Assembly (NCBI GenBank): GCA_023229525.1
Contig: JALNZC010000042.1
Span: forward strand, 1-36,144
DNA: 36,144 nt
Source of the DNA: Bacteroidales bacterium
Lineage (GTDB): Bacteria > Bacteroidota > Bacteroidia > Bacteroidales > FEN-979
Direction of reading: 5' to 3'
Within the stretch, counting starts at the first letter, position 1; every line of letters begins with the position of its first letter. Positions 16,845-25,366 of the stretch are shown one piece after another. Both the position numbers and the translations under genes were made by a program. The notes below the pieces were generated by a model that saw only the letters and a program-made list of their open reading frames with translations, ran no database searches and was not told where the DNA came from.

Positions 16845-17960
16845 ATGAGTAAAGTTGCATTAATTACAGGAGTAACGGGACAGGATGGAGCCTACCTGTC
16901 GGAGTACCTGCTGAAGCTTGGATATATCGTTCATGGTGTTAAACGAAGGTCTTCACTTTTTAATACCGACCGGATTGATCATCTTTATCAGGATCCTTTT
17001 ATGAGCAACAAGCGTTTCTACCTGCATTATGGTGATATGACCGATTCGACTAACCTGATCAGGATTGTTCAGGAGACCCAACCTGATGAAATTTATAATA
17101 TCGCCGCTATGTCGCATGTCCAGGTTAGTTTCGACACTGCAGAGTACACGGCTAATGCCGATGCCGTAGGTACACTCCGTTTACTTGAGGCAATCCGGTT
17201 ATTAAAAATGACACAAAAGACAAAATTTTATCAGGCATCCACAAGCGAACTATATGGAAAGGTACAAGAGATCCCTCAAACGGAAAAAACACCTTTTTAC
17301 CCACGGTCGCCTTATGCAGTTGCAAAATTATATGGTTACTGGATCGTAGTGAACTTTCGCGAAGCTTACAACATGTTTGCTTGCAACGGTATACTGTTCA
17401 ATCATGAATCCCCGATCCGGGGTGAAACGTTTGTTACCCGTAAAATAACCCGGGCAGTGGCAAAGATTGCCCTAGGGCTGCAGGAAACCATTCACCTTGG
17501 TAACCTGTCGGCCAAACGCGACTGGGGACATGCTAAAGATTATGTTAAGGCAATGCACCTTATCTTACAGCAAGACACCCCCGACGATTTTGTTATCGCC
17601 ACAGGTATTACCACTGAAGTCCGTGACTTTGTGAAGATGGCATTTAAAGAGTTGGGCATCGTGGTCGACTTTGAAGGGGAAGGTGTGCATGAAACCGGAA
17701 TCGTGAGGGAGTGTCTGAATCCCGAATTCCAAATAAAACCTGGTAAGGTGGTTGTACATGTGGATCCTCGGTATTTCAGGCCTACTGATGTTGAACTGCT
17801 AATAGGCGATGCAACGAAGGCAAGGGAAAAGCTTGGATGGGTTCCTGAACACGACCTACAATCCCTGGTCAAGGATATGGTTGCAGGGGATTTGCTGTTG
17901 ATGAAAAAGGACAAATACCTGAAGGAAGCTGGTTTTGAAATAAAGAACTATTATGAATAA
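16845..17960 (+). CDS. gmd: GDP-mannose 4,6-dehydratase
   Basis: Converts GDP-D-mannose to GDP-4-keto-6-deoxy-D-mannose, the first step to GDP-L-fucose. 371-residue short-chain dehydrogenase fold. The NADP-binding motif GVTGQDG is at 9-15, with RRSSLFNTDRIDHL after strand 2 as in all GMDs. The catalytic triad region is STSE (132-135) and Y157-x3-K161 (SPYAVAKLYGYW). NHESPIRGETFVTRKI is the GMD substrate-loop signature. Its last 8 bp overlap the start of fcl, so the two steps are translationally coupled. The product would supply fucose or related deoxysugars for surface glycans. Confidence 0.97.
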   Translation: MSKVALITGVTGQDGAYLSEYLLKLGYIVHGVKRRSSLFNTDRIDHLYQDPFMSNKRFYLHYGDMTDSTNLIRIVQETQPDEIYNIAAMSHVQVSFDTAEYTANADAVGTLRLLEAIRLLKMTQKTKFYQASTSELYGKVQEIPQTEKTPFYPRSPYAVAKLYGYWIVVNFREAYNMFACNGILFNHESPIRGETFVTRKITRAVAKIALGLQETIHLGNLSAKRDWGHAKDYVKAMHLILQQDTPDDFVIATGITTEVRDFVKMAFKELGIVVDFEGEGVHETGIVRECLNPEFQIKPGKVVVHVDPRYFRPTDVELLIGDATKAREKLGWVPEHDLQSLVKDMVAGDLLLMKKDKYLKEAGFEIKNYYE

Positions 17961-18921
17961 AACCGATAAAATACTGATTGCCGGTGCTGCCGGAATGGTG
18001 GGCAGCGCTATCATGCGAACCCTTTTGGCACAGGATTTTCAAAACATCATCGGCACCTATCATCGGAATGTCCCAGAAAAATTGAAAGGAATCCACTATC
18101 GCAGGGTTAATCTTCTTGATCCTGTGGCTTGCAGCACTTTATTTTCAGAAGAAGAACCAGATTATATTTTTTATGCCGCAGCGAAAGTGGGAGGAATCGT
18201 TGCGAATAACACATACCGGGCTCAATTTCTTTATGAGAATCTTGTTATTCAGAATAATGTTATTCACACCGCATATCTTTCCCAGGTAAAAAAACTGTTG
18301 TTTCTAGGTAGTTCATGTATATATCCAAAAAATGCACCCCAGCCTATCAGAGAAGAATATCTGCTAACTGGCGAACTTGAATATACAAATGAACCTTATG
18401 CTGTCGCAAAAATCGCCGGGTTAAAAATGTGCGAAAATTACAATCTGCAGTATGGTACTGATTATATTTCAGTTATGCCCACCAACCTTTATGGGCCGAA
18501 CGACAATTACGATCTGGAAAACTCCCACGTATTGCCTGCCTTGATCAGGAAATTTCATGAAGCAAAGACCACCGGAGCGCCAAATGTAATCATTTGGGGT
18601 ACCGGCTCGCCGTTACGGGAGTTTATGCATGTCGACGACCTGGCAGCCGCAGTGGTTTTCCTGATGCAAAAATACTCCGGAAACCAGATTGTTAACATTG
18701 GATGGGGAAAGGACATCAGCATCAAAGAGCTCGCCTACCTGATCAGAGAGGTTGTAGGATATGAAGGTACCCTGATTTTTGATCATTCCAGACCTGATGG
18801 GACTTCACGAAAACTTCTGGATGTTTCACGACTTACCAAACTGGGATTCACTCCAAGAATCCCTTTGCAGGAAGGAATTACCAAGACTTACGCCGATTTT
18901 GTCAAAAAGTATACAGCCTGA
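17953..18921 (+). CDS. fcl: GDP-L-fucose synthase
   Basis: Epimerase/reductase that turns GDP-4-keto-6-deoxymannose into GDP-L-fucose using NADPH. 322 residues with Rossmann motif GAAGMVGSAI (11-20), AAKVGGI (76-82), LGSSCIYPK (119-127) and catalytic Y149-x3-K153 (PYAVAKIAG). The typical sequences NLYGPNDNYD and REFMHVDDLA follow. It overlaps gmd by 8 bp. No fucosyltransferase is adjacent in this window; a polyprenyl-phosphate sugar transferase lies about 9 kb away at 27779-29194 on the other strand. Confidence 0.96.
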   Translation: MNKTDKILIAGAAGMVGSAIMRTLLAQDFQNIIGTYHRNVPEKLKGIHYRRVNLLDPVACSTLFSEEEPDYIFYAAAKVGGIVANNTYRAQFLYENLVIQNNVIHTAYLSQVKKLLFLGSSCIYPKNAPQPIREEYLLTGELEYTNEPYAVAKIAGLKMCENYNLQYGTDYISVMPTNLYGPNDNYDLENSHVLPALIRKFHEAKTTGAPNVIIWGTGSPLREFMHVDDLAAAVVFLMQKYSGNQIVNIGWGKDISIKELAYLIREVVGYEGTLIFDHSRPDGTSRKLLDVSRLTKLGFTPRIPLQEGITKTYADFVKKYTA

Positions 18922-19031
18922 TTTAAACGGTTCACCTATTTCGCGAGATATTCGTTCATATTTATTACAACATAGCTGTATGTTTCTCTTCCCTTATAAA
19001 TCAGGAAGGAAATCAATTGAAATTTCAGTTC

Positions 19032-19832
19032 TTACCTCTTTGGTGTAATGGAAAACACATTCCACCCGTTTTCCCTGACCATCTCCAAGGCGGCCTGATT
19101 CTGCATGATGGCACCTCCCCAAAAGTTATGGTCATAAATGTGGGGTGTATTGAACCAGCTATCAATATTCATTTGCAAATTGAATGTCAAGGTCTCTCCA
19201 TCCCGGAGAGTAAAACCAGATTCTGGTAAACTAACGGTAAAATAGTTTTGAATAAAAGCATAAATGGAATCGGTATTGTAATTGTTCCCATGGTATAATT
19301 GTCCAATACCCAAATGGAAATTGAATGGCTGGATAACTTCTGACCTGTCTTTCCATTTACCATTCATCATCATATAATGATAACCGCCACCAAGGACTTG
19401 AGGCCAGGCCATGTTTACTTCAGGTGGATTAACAAACATGAAAGATTTATTTTTTGCTTCCGGGATACCAAAGATAAATGTGATGGAATCATAAGAACCG
19501 GCTGGGATTTTTTCAGAAAACCGGAGTATTTTAGTCTCCGGAATATCTTCATCGATGTAAAAGATATCTTTCCCTTGCCGGACCATTGTTCGGGCCCTAC
19601 CTTGGTAATAAAATGTAATATCAGAAATGAAATACTTTACCTCGGTAATGAGGTATTGATTACCGGCAGCGTTTGTATAAATGAGTTTATTTTCGTGAAG
19701 AATGGTGCCATCCACATAATGTTGTACGGTGAAGATCACATTCCCTGACGGGATTGTTCCTTCTTCGCTTTTCTTACAGGCACTATTAATGGACAACAGA
19801 AAAATTATCAGGATGGGTAGCAACCATTTCAT
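19032..19832 (-). CDS. MbnP-family lipoprotein
   Basis: 266-residue lipoprotein. The signal peptide ends in a lipobox-like SINSAC with Cys19 followed by KKS. The body has the hallmarks of the MbnP (methanobactin-partner) family: NQYLITEVKYFISDITFY near the start, then the central WPQVLGGGYHYMMMNGKW stretch and an FHLG element, and TLTFNLQMNIDSWF toward the end. MbnP proteins are periplasmic and pair with the diheme protein MbnH, which modifies a tryptophan and creates a copper site. No MbnH or other cytochrome gene is next to it here. Convergent with fcl. Copper binding is inferred from the family only. Confidence 0.75.
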   Translation of the reverse strand: MKWLLPILIIFLLSINSACKKSEEGTIPSGNVIFTVQHYVDGTILHENKLIYTNAAGNQYLITEVKYFISDITFYYQGRARTMVRQGKDIFYIDEDIPETKILRFSEKIPAGSYDSITFIFGIPEAKNKSFMFVNPPEVNMAWPQVLGGGYHYMMMNGKWKDRSEVIQPFNFHLGIGQLYHGNNYNTDSIYAFIQNYFTVSLPESGFTLRDGETLTFNLQMNIDSWFNTPHIYDHNFWGGAIMQNQAALEMVRENGWNVFSITPKR

Positions 19833-20311
19833 AGTTTCAGAATTTCCTGATCAAATGTACATGACATTTTTTAAATTTCGCACAGACGAAAAAAATCAAG
19901 ACCAGATTTATAGGAGAAACTTAAATAATAATTTCGATTCGCACATTCACTACATAAAAAACTATCATATATAAAGGAATTTTATGGAATAAACCAAACA
20001 ACGTCTAAAAATTTACTTATTGTCATAGGCGGTTCTCCGGAATAGGTGTCATGGTACAGCCATACCCGACATTGCACATATGAATGTAAAGCCAGCATAT
20101 TATGCCCGAAGGGGATTCAAATTGAAACTACCTCTGACTGAAAAATAAGCTGAACAAAAATACAGGGGTTTCTATGAAAAATTAGGTGGGACGATTTTAA
20201 TTTGAGGAAAATCCCAACTGGATATTATAAATTTTTCAATAATATTCAGATCGGTTCTCAAAACAAAAACTAATTTCCGGGGCTTTTCAGTGCAAGTTAG
20301 TGAAGTAAGAT
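19833..20311. other. 479-bp intergenic region with a possible GNAT gene relic
   Basis: Gap between the MbnP gene and the tRNA. It holds the MbnP -7 box (19852-19859). On the plus strand, codons at 20149-20205 read AEQKYRGFYEKLGGTILI before a stop, much like the last helix-strand of a GNAT acetyltransferase. A neighbouring run (about 20091-20144) reads NVKPAYYARRGFKLKLPL. A TAA separates them. There is no intact gene; at best this is a decayed one. Confidence 0.35.
19852..19859 (-). promoter_or_regulatory. -7 box TACATTTG for the MbnP gene
   Basis: Exact TAnnTTTG on the minus strand, 19 nt upstream of ATG 19832. Confidence 0.55.
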
Positions 20312-20387
20312 TGGAGCGGTAAATGGGGATCGAACCCACGACCCTCAGCTTGGGAAGCTGATGCTCTACCATCTGAGCTACTACCGC
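20312..20387 (-). tRNA. tRNA-Gly (anticodon CCC), CCA encoded
   Basis: Full cloverleaf on the minus strand. The acceptor stem GCGGTAG pairs with TTACCGC (one G-U). The D arm is GCTC/GAGC. The anticodon stem TCAGC/GCTGA encloses loop TTCCCAA, giving anticodon CCC for GGG codons. The T arm has the TTCGATC loop. The 3' CCA follows the discriminator T and is encoded in the DNA. It lies 16 bp after the aldehyde dehydrogenase stop on the same strand, so the two may be cotranscribed. Confidence 0.95.
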
Positions 20388-20403
20388 AATGTGTGATGCA
20401 AAT

Positions 20404-21861
20404 TTAACAATTATTTCTCCCCTTCTCACACTTTTCGTCTATTTCGTTTATGGTAAGATGCATGTCACAGCAGAATGCATCACCACGCTGATGCTCACCG
20501 CAAAAATTAATTTTTCTATAAGCAATACGCTGAATGTTAAGTAGATGACGCACAGAGATATTGTCCGTGGTGAAATTTTTACCCCCCGACCCGCAGGCAA
20601 GGGTCATCGAAGGCGTGAGCCCATTGTACAACCCACCCAGCGCACCTTGCGACGATGGGGTGTTCACCACTACGCGACCGGCATTAAGTTCCTGTGCAAA
20701 ATAACGGATTTTGACATCATCGTTTGAGAAAATGCTGACTGTATGTCCAAGACCTCCTTGTTCATTGATACGCCTGCACATGGCAATACCTTCATCAAAG
20801 CTTGCAACCTCATAAAAAGCCAGTATAGGTGCCAGAATCTCAAGAGACAAGGGCCATTTGATACCCACGTTTTGCTGCTCCATCTCCGCAATTAATAGGT
20901 TTGTCCCCGGTGGAACTGAAATACCGGCCATCCTGGCGATCTCAGTGGCAGCCTTGCCTATTACTTCAGGGTTCATGGTATGCTGAGCAGCGTTGATAGC
21001 TAACTTTCCTACCTTTTGTATTTCATCGGGAAGCAGGAAATACGCCCCCTGTCGCACGAATTCGTCCCGAACTTGCTGAGCATTATTACGCGAAACAACT
21101 ACAGCTTGTTCACTGGCACAAATGGTGCCGTTATCAAAAAGTTTTGAAAGGAGGATCTGGTCAACAGCAAAAGCTACATCGGCACTTTTACCAATATATA
21201 CCGGAACATTCCCCGGACCAACACCTATAACCGGATTGCCGCTATGATATGCCGCTCTGACAAGGCTCACTGATCCCGTAGCCAGTACCAATGCAATACG
21301 TTTATGGCTCATAAAACACAGTACTTGTTCCCGAGATGCGCGGGGTATCCATTGAATGCAATACTCCGGAGCCCCTGCGCTGCGTGCTGCTTCATAACAA
21401 ATACGTGCCGCTTCAATAGTCGATTTTCTTGCCTTCCCGTGCGGGAAAATAATGATGGGATTGCGCGATTTCATCGCTATGAGAATTTTGAAAAGTGCGG
21501 TAGATGTAGGATTAGTGACTGGAGTTATTGCAAAAATGGGACCCATCGGGCGTGCAATTTCAACGATCTGGTTTTCCAGGTACTCCGATATGATCCCGAC
21601 TGTAGGAATTTTGATAATGTCACGGTAAACAAATCGCGTGGCAATGATGTTCTTAATAACCTTGTCGCGAAGTATCCCTAAACCTGTTTCCTTAAAAGCC
21701 ATTTCAGCCAGTTTCCAACGGTTTTCAAACGCCGAACGGTATACCGCATGAACTATCCGGTCGGTTACTTCCTGGTTCAGTTTTCCAAATTCATGAGCCG
21801 AAAGAAGTGACCGATGCACTGTTTCTTCTACAAAAAAATCAATCTTTTTATCTTCCATCAA
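20404..21861 (-). CDS. CoA-acylating aldehyde dehydrogenase with Cys-rich tail
   Basis: 485-residue aldehyde dehydrogenase of the acetylating group (AdhE N-terminal, EutE/PduP type), which interconverts acyl-CoA and aldehyde with NADH. Features are RPMGPIFAITPVTNPTST (104-121), VGPGNVPVYIG (214-224) and the catalytic Cys248 in FDNGTICASEQ. Near the end it has the NTPSSQGALGGLYNG and LACGSGGKNFTTDNISVRHL elements of AdhE. No alcohol dehydrogenase half follows. Beyond the usual end (about residue 450) there is an odd tail of about 35 residues with five Cys and two His (NFCGEHQR, AFCCDMH, DEKC, final Cys). It has no microcompartment-type N-terminal peptide. The tail could bind metal or be a read-in extension. 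Confidence 0.88.
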   Translation of the reverse strand: MMEDKKIDFFVEETVHRSLLSAHEFGKLNQEVTDRIVHAVYRSAFENRWKLAEMAFKETGLGILRDKVIKNIIATRFVYRDIIKIPTVGIISEYLENQIVEIARPMGPIFAITPVTNPTSTALFKILIAMKSRNPIIIFPHGKARKSTIEAARICYEAARSAGAPEYCIQWIPRASREQVLCFMSHKRIALVLATGSVSLVRAAYHSGNPVIGVGPGNVPVYIGKSADVAFAVDQILLSKLFDNGTICASEQAVVVSRNNAQQVRDEFVRQGAYFLLPDEIQKVGKLAINAAQHTMNPEVIGKAATEIARMAGISVPPGTNLLIAEMEQQNVGIKWPLSLEILAPILAFYEVASFDEGIAMCRRINEQGGLGHTVSIFSNDDVKIRYFAQELNAGRVVVNTPSSQGALGGLYNGLTPSMTLACGSGGKNFTTDNISVRHLLNIQRIAYRKINFCGEHQRGDAFCCDMHLTINEIDEKCEKGRNNC

Positions 21862-21981
21862 TAAACCGGTTTAGCCGTTATCTAACCTACCTAATAATTT
21901 TATTTAAACGGGCAAGTAGAACAACCCCTTTGAATACATCTACTGTGTCAATATTTTTATCATAAAATAACAGACAACAAG

Positions 21982-23853
21982 CTATGAATCGCGAGCACTA
22001 AGATCCAACCACCGGTCAGACATGAACCCAATTTCAGTGATAATATTTGCAAACCGATGTGAACACTGGATCAACTCATCAGGCTTAAGTTTCCCGGATT
22101 GAAGATCAGCCTCAATCCCTGATTTCTCGGCCTCTAACTCTCCGATCTTTTTTTCAAGGGTTTCCAACTCCTGTCTTTCCCTGAATGATAATTTATTGGT
22201 ATTATCCGGAATTCGCTTTTCTCTTTCAGTTCGTGGCGGTTCCACCCGGCGCTGTAACAATGCCTGCCGTTTCCGATGATCGCTCCAATCTTTGTATTGG
22301 GTATAATTACCTGGAAAATCTTTAATGATTCCGTCTCCTTCGAAAACAAACAAATGATCGGCTATTTTATCCAGGAAATAACGATCATGAGTCACCACAA
22401 GAACACATCCGCTAAAGGAAGCAAGGTATTCCTCCAGTACATTGAGTGTCAGAATATCAAGATCGTTCGTGGGCTCATCGAGTATCAGAAAATTCGGGCT
22501 GCGCATTAAAACCGTGACCAGATACAACCTCCGCTTTTCTCCTCCACTGAGTTTGTAAACAGGTTGATAATGCGAAGGATAAGGAAACATAAAATAATTC
22601 AGAAATGCTGCAGAAGAAAGGGTATCCCCATTGCCCAATTTGACCACTTCGGCAATTTCCTTCACCACATCGATCACTTTTGTATCCTCATTGAATATCA
22701 ATCCCTGCTGCTGATAATAACCATATTGAATTGTTTCGCCTGTCTGGATGTGTCCTTTCTGCGGCCGGAGTTTCCCGGTAATAATATCCAGGAAAGTAGA
22801 TTTTCCTGAGCCATTTTTCCCAATAATCCCGATCTTTTCGAACCGTTTGAAAGTGTAAGTAAAATTCTTTAAAATCGTTAGGTTACCCCAGCTAAAGGTG
22901 ATGTCGTTAATCTCGAGGATTTTTTTCCCCATTCGGGCACCTTCGATATTCAGGTTGAGCCGCTCTTCATTCACTTTATTTTCAGCAGTTTCTTTCAGTT
23001 CAAAATAGCTGTCGATTCGTGCTTTCGCCTTTGTGGAACGGGCTTTTGGCATCCGGCGCATCCATTCTTGTTCCGTTCGTAACAGATTTTGAGCACGTTC
23101 GATTTCTTTATTGCGGATCTCCCTTCTTTCCGCCTGTTTCTCCACGAACCACGAATAATTACCCCTGTAGCGATATATAGCTGAATTTTCCAATTCAAGA
23201 ATCTCGTCGCAAACCCTTTCCAGAAAATAGCGGTCGTGTGTGACCATCAATAAGGTTATCCTCGCTTTCGAAAGTAATTCCTCAAACCATTCGATCATCT
23301 CCACATCAAGATGGTTAGTCGGCTCATCAAGGATCAAAAACTCAGGTTCGGTGATCAATACCTTGGCCAATGCCACCCGCTTACGCTGTCCGCCGGAGAG
23401 TTCACGGATTGACTGGTCAAGTGCAGGTAATTTCAGTTGCGTAAGAATCTGTTTGACCCTGGTTTCATATTCCCATCCGTTCACTGTATCCATCTCTGTA
23501 ATTGCCTGTTGAATATCCTCTTTATTATGACCAGCAATAACGCGCTCGTAATTCAAAATGGTTCTCTGAATATCATTGGAATGAGAATATACTTCTTCAA
23601 AGACAGAATTCGACTCATTGAGCTCCGGATCCTGTTTGAGATATTCAAATGAATGCCTGCTAAAATGAGTTACTGTGCCGGCATCACAGGGTTCCAATCC
23701 GGCGATAATATTGAGCAAACTGGTCTTACCCGCCCCATTCCTTGCAATCAACGCTATTTTCTGTCCCTGGCTGATGACGAAAGAAATATTTTCGAACAGG
23801 TTTTTTTCGCCATACGACCTGGCTAGATTTTCAACTTGAAGAATGGAAGACAT
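21982..23853 (-). CDS. uup: ABC-F family ATPase (Uup-like)
   Basis: Soluble 623-residue protein with two ABC ATPase domains and no membrane segments. ABC1 has Walker A ARNGAGKTS (about 37-45), signature LSGGQRKRVALAK and Walker B FLILDEPTNHLD. ABC2 has GKNGSGKST, LSGGEKRRLYL and FLILDEPTNDLD. Between them lies the charged ABC-F linker (RMPKARSTKAKARID). The C-terminal coiled coil (about 540-615) is the feature that marks Uup among ABC-F proteins, which act on ribosomes or DNA. ATG 23853 is chosen; an upstream TTG at 23874 falls inside the -7 box and cannot be the start. The subgroup assignment is less sure than the family. Confidence 0.93.
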   Translation of the reverse strand: MSSILQVENLARSYGEKNLFENISFVISQGQKIALIARNGAGKTSLLNIIAGLEPCDAGTVTHFSRHSFEYLKQDPELNESNSVFEEVYSHSNDIQRTILNYERVIAGHNKEDIQQAITEMDTVNGWEYETRVKQILTQLKLPALDQSIRELSGGQRKRVALAKVLITEPEFLILDEPTNHLDVEMIEWFEELLSKARITLLMVTHDRYFLERVCDEILELENSAIYRYRGNYSWFVEKQAERREIRNKEIERAQNLLRTEQEWMRRMPKARSTKAKARIDSYFELKETAENKVNEERLNLNIEGARMGKKILEINDITFSWGNLTILKNFTYTFKRFEKIGIIGKNGSGKSTFLDIITGKLRPQKGHIQTGETIQYGYYQQQGLIFNEDTKVIDVVKEIAEVVKLGNGDTLSSAAFLNYFMFPYPSHYQPVYKLSGGEKRRLYLVTVLMRSPNFLILDEPTNDLDILTLNVLEEYLASFSGCVLVVTHDRYFLDKIADHLFVFEGDGIIKDFPGNYTQYKDWSDHRKRQALLQRRVEPPRTEREKRIPDNTNKLSFRERQELETLEKKIGELEAEKSGIEADLQSGKLKPDELIQCSHRFANIITEIGFMSDRWLDLSARDS

Positions 23854-23871
23854 AGTCCGTAGAGTGTGGTG

Positions 23872-23879
23872 CAAAGGTA
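23872..23879 (-). promoter_or_regulatory. -7 box TACCTTTG for the ABC-F gene
   Basis: Exact TAnnTTTG on the minus strand, 18 nt upstream of ATG 23853. It overlaps the TTG that an open-frame search would pick as start. Confidence 0.6.
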
Positions 23880-23896
23880 GGGAAAGTAATGATACA

Positions 23897-23973
23897 GGAT
23901 ATAGGATACTGGATTCAAGATAAAGGGAATTGGATGCCGGAGGCTGGCTATAGGACGCAGGACTGTGATAAAA
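23897..23973. repeat. Degenerate 7-bp periodic array, consensus GGATNNN
   Basis: Eleven heptamers keep a strict 7-bp phase, most starting GGA (GGATATA, GGATACT, GGATGCC, GGACGCA and so on). The last is GATAAAA. The other four positions vary freely. It lies between the ABC-F promoter and the ICMT-like gene and is related to the array at 25367-25429. Function unknown. Confidence 0.8.
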
Positions 23974-24042
23974 AATGATTCATATTTTGCAGATCGAAAA
24001 CCGGAATTTGAAGATTTTTATCTAAATTTACCAAAAAAAAGG

Positions 24043-24606
24043 ATGCTTGTTCACAGGTATTTTGTTTTTCTTGCTTTTGTAGTTCTTGGTGTTATCCTGA
24101 TAATTCAGGTCATCAAACTCCGTCGGAAAGGGGAACAATTTCTCGGAAAACCAGCAATCGATAAGTTCAATTTCTTTACCGGGAAAATGACCATCTTTAC
24201 TTCCTGGGGTTTATTTATCTTTAAGGCCATATCTCCTGATACCGGGTACATAACAGTACCTGCAATCCTTTCATGGATCGCAGTGGGGCTTTTGTGGGCA
24301 GGAACCATTATCATGTCTATAGCTTTTATCGATCTGGGGCAGAGTTTAAAAGTCGGTATTCCGATCGTACCAACACGACTAAAAACCGATGGGATATACA
24401 GATTCAACCGCAATCCGCTATATCTCGGGGTTTTTCTGATAAGCTTTGGGTCCTGTTTCTATTTTCCTGATCTGATTAACATTACATTTGTGTTTTACGG
24501 GATATTTATCCATCATAGAATTGTACTCGGTGAAGAACAATTCCTGTCGGCAAGGTTTGGTCTGGAATGGGAAGAATACCGGAAAAGGACCAGGAGGTAT
24601 ATTTGA
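24043..24606 (+). CDS. ICMT/PEMT-like membrane methyltransferase family protein
   Basis: 187-residue membrane protein with about four to five hydrophobic helices. The C-terminal signature is that of isoprenylcysteine carboxyl methyltransferase-like proteins: RLKTDGIYRFNRNPLYLGVFL, then EEQFLSARFGLEWEEYRKRTRRYI, which binds SAM in this family. The methyl acceptor in bacteria is usually unknown. The frame stays open upstream to a GTG at 23965, but that start lies in the heptamer array and would add 26 non-hydrophobic residues. ATG 24043 lets the first helix (FVFLAFVVLGVILII) begin near the N-terminus. A receiver-domain relic follows directly. Confidence 0.8.
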   Translation: MLVHRYFVFLAFVVLGVILIIQVIKLRRKGEQFLGKPAIDKFNFFTGKMTIFTSWGLFIFKAISPDTGYITVPAILSWIAVGLLWAGTIIMSIAFIDLGQSLKVGIPIVPTRLKTDGIYRFNRNPLYLGVFLISFGSCFYFPDLINITFVFYGIFIHHRIVLGEEQFLSARFGLEWEEYRKRTRRYI

Positions 24607-24787
24607 TATCAATAAATCCTACGATCCAGGTCGTGGCTCAGATCGCTTATGCGCTAAAGAGCACGTGGAAAAAATCCTTGCAGCAGGATGTAATAATTAT
24701 ATTGCAAAACCTATGGATCCGGAAGAACTTAAGGCTATGTATCATAAATATATCTGTACAATAAGTGACTGTTTAATATTCATTTAG
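24601..24787 (+). pseudogene. Frameshifted remnant of a response-regulator receiver domain
   Basis: The end of a CheY-like receiver is readable in two frames. From about 24606, one frame gives SINPTIQVVAQIAYAL (strand 4 with the switch Ala). From 24653 the second frame continues AKEHVEKILAAGCNNYIAKP and then MDPEELKAMYHKYI (strand 5 with the conserved Lys-Pro, helix 5). A one-base-class shift near 24655 joins them into the normal receiver order. The acidic phospho-site half is missing, and its upstream boundary coincides with the stop of the ICMT-like gene. It resembles receivers at the end of hybrid histidine kinases. Clearly non-functional as read. Confidence 0.75.
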
Positions 24788-24864
24788 CAATTCGATTAAC
24801 CACCAACCAAATCATAAGTAACTGGATAAAAGCGATAACAAGTTTAGGTAACCTTATTAATTTA

Positions 24865-24936
24865 CACTCAGTCACATAGTCACTCAGCCACTCAGCCACT
24901 CAGCCACTCAGCCACTCAATCACTCAGTCATTCAAT
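24865..24936. repeat. 8-bp tandem array, consensus CACTCAGC, nine units
   Basis: Nine octamers in strict phase. Four central units are exactly CACTCAGC; flanking units vary in the last two bases (CACTCAGT, CACTCAAT, CATTCAAT), and one is CACATAGT. It lies in the 195-bp gap between the receiver relic and the dgkA-like gene. Same unit length and unit number in view as the array at 3-74, but a different sequence. Confidence 0.93.
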
Positions 24937-24981
24937 AAATCTAAAGATCCATTTATTAAATTTATAAGTAAAGTCTAAATC

Positions 24982-25362
24982 ATGATAAATAATTCCCGGC
25001 AACCAGGATTCAATTTTGCAGCATGCATGAAAAGCTTTATCTATGCATGGCAGGGACTGGCTGAGATCATTCGTAAGCAGCACAATTTCTGGATACACCT
25101 CAGTGTTGCCGGAATCGTAATTGTATTTGGATTAGTTGTCGGCATCGCGGTTCAGGAATGGCTTGCCATCATACTGGTCATCGGATTTGTTTTATCTGCT
25201 GAAACAATGAATACGGCCCTAGAATATTTTGTTGATCTGGTTTCCCCTAAATACCATGAACTTGCAGGGAAAGTAAAAGATATCGCCGCTGGTGCCGTTC
25301 TGATCGCTGCAATTACGGCAGTCATCATCGGATTGATTGTTTTTATTCCAAAAGTGTTTTAG
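24982..25362 (+). CDS. dgkA: Diacylglycerol kinase / undecaprenol kinase family protein
   Basis: 126-residue integral membrane lipid kinase with three helices (about 38-55, 58-76 and 100-122). Family motifs are the amphipathic start with ExIIRKQHNFWIH (28-39), SAETMNTALEYFVDL (72-86, with the catalytic-loop Glu and Asn) and AGKVKDIAAGAVLIAA (95-110). In Gram-negative bacteria this family phosphorylates diacylglycerol; in Gram-positives it phosphorylates undecaprenol. Which substrate is used here cannot be told. It is a single gene. A heptamer array begins 4 bp after the stop codon. Confidence 0.93.
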   Translation: MINNSRQPGFNFAACMKSFIYAWQGLAEIIRKQHNFWIHLSVAGIVIVFGLVVGIAVQEWLAIILVIGFVLSAETMNTALEYFVDLVSPKYHELAGKVKDIAAGAVLIAAITAVIIGLIVFIPKVF

Positions 25363-25366
25363 TGCC

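Noticed and set aside
17540..17914. 124-codon minus-strand open frame within gmd
   Set aside because: Ser/Thr-rich antisense shadow of a well-conserved enzyme gene.
20172..20429. 85-codon minus-strand open frame across the tRNA
   Set aside because: It runs through the tRNA-Gly gene; its VAQMVEHQ stretch is the usual false translation of a tRNA.
23854..23874. TTG start of the ABC-F gene
   Set aside because: The codon is inside the -7 promoter box, so it would not be transcribed.
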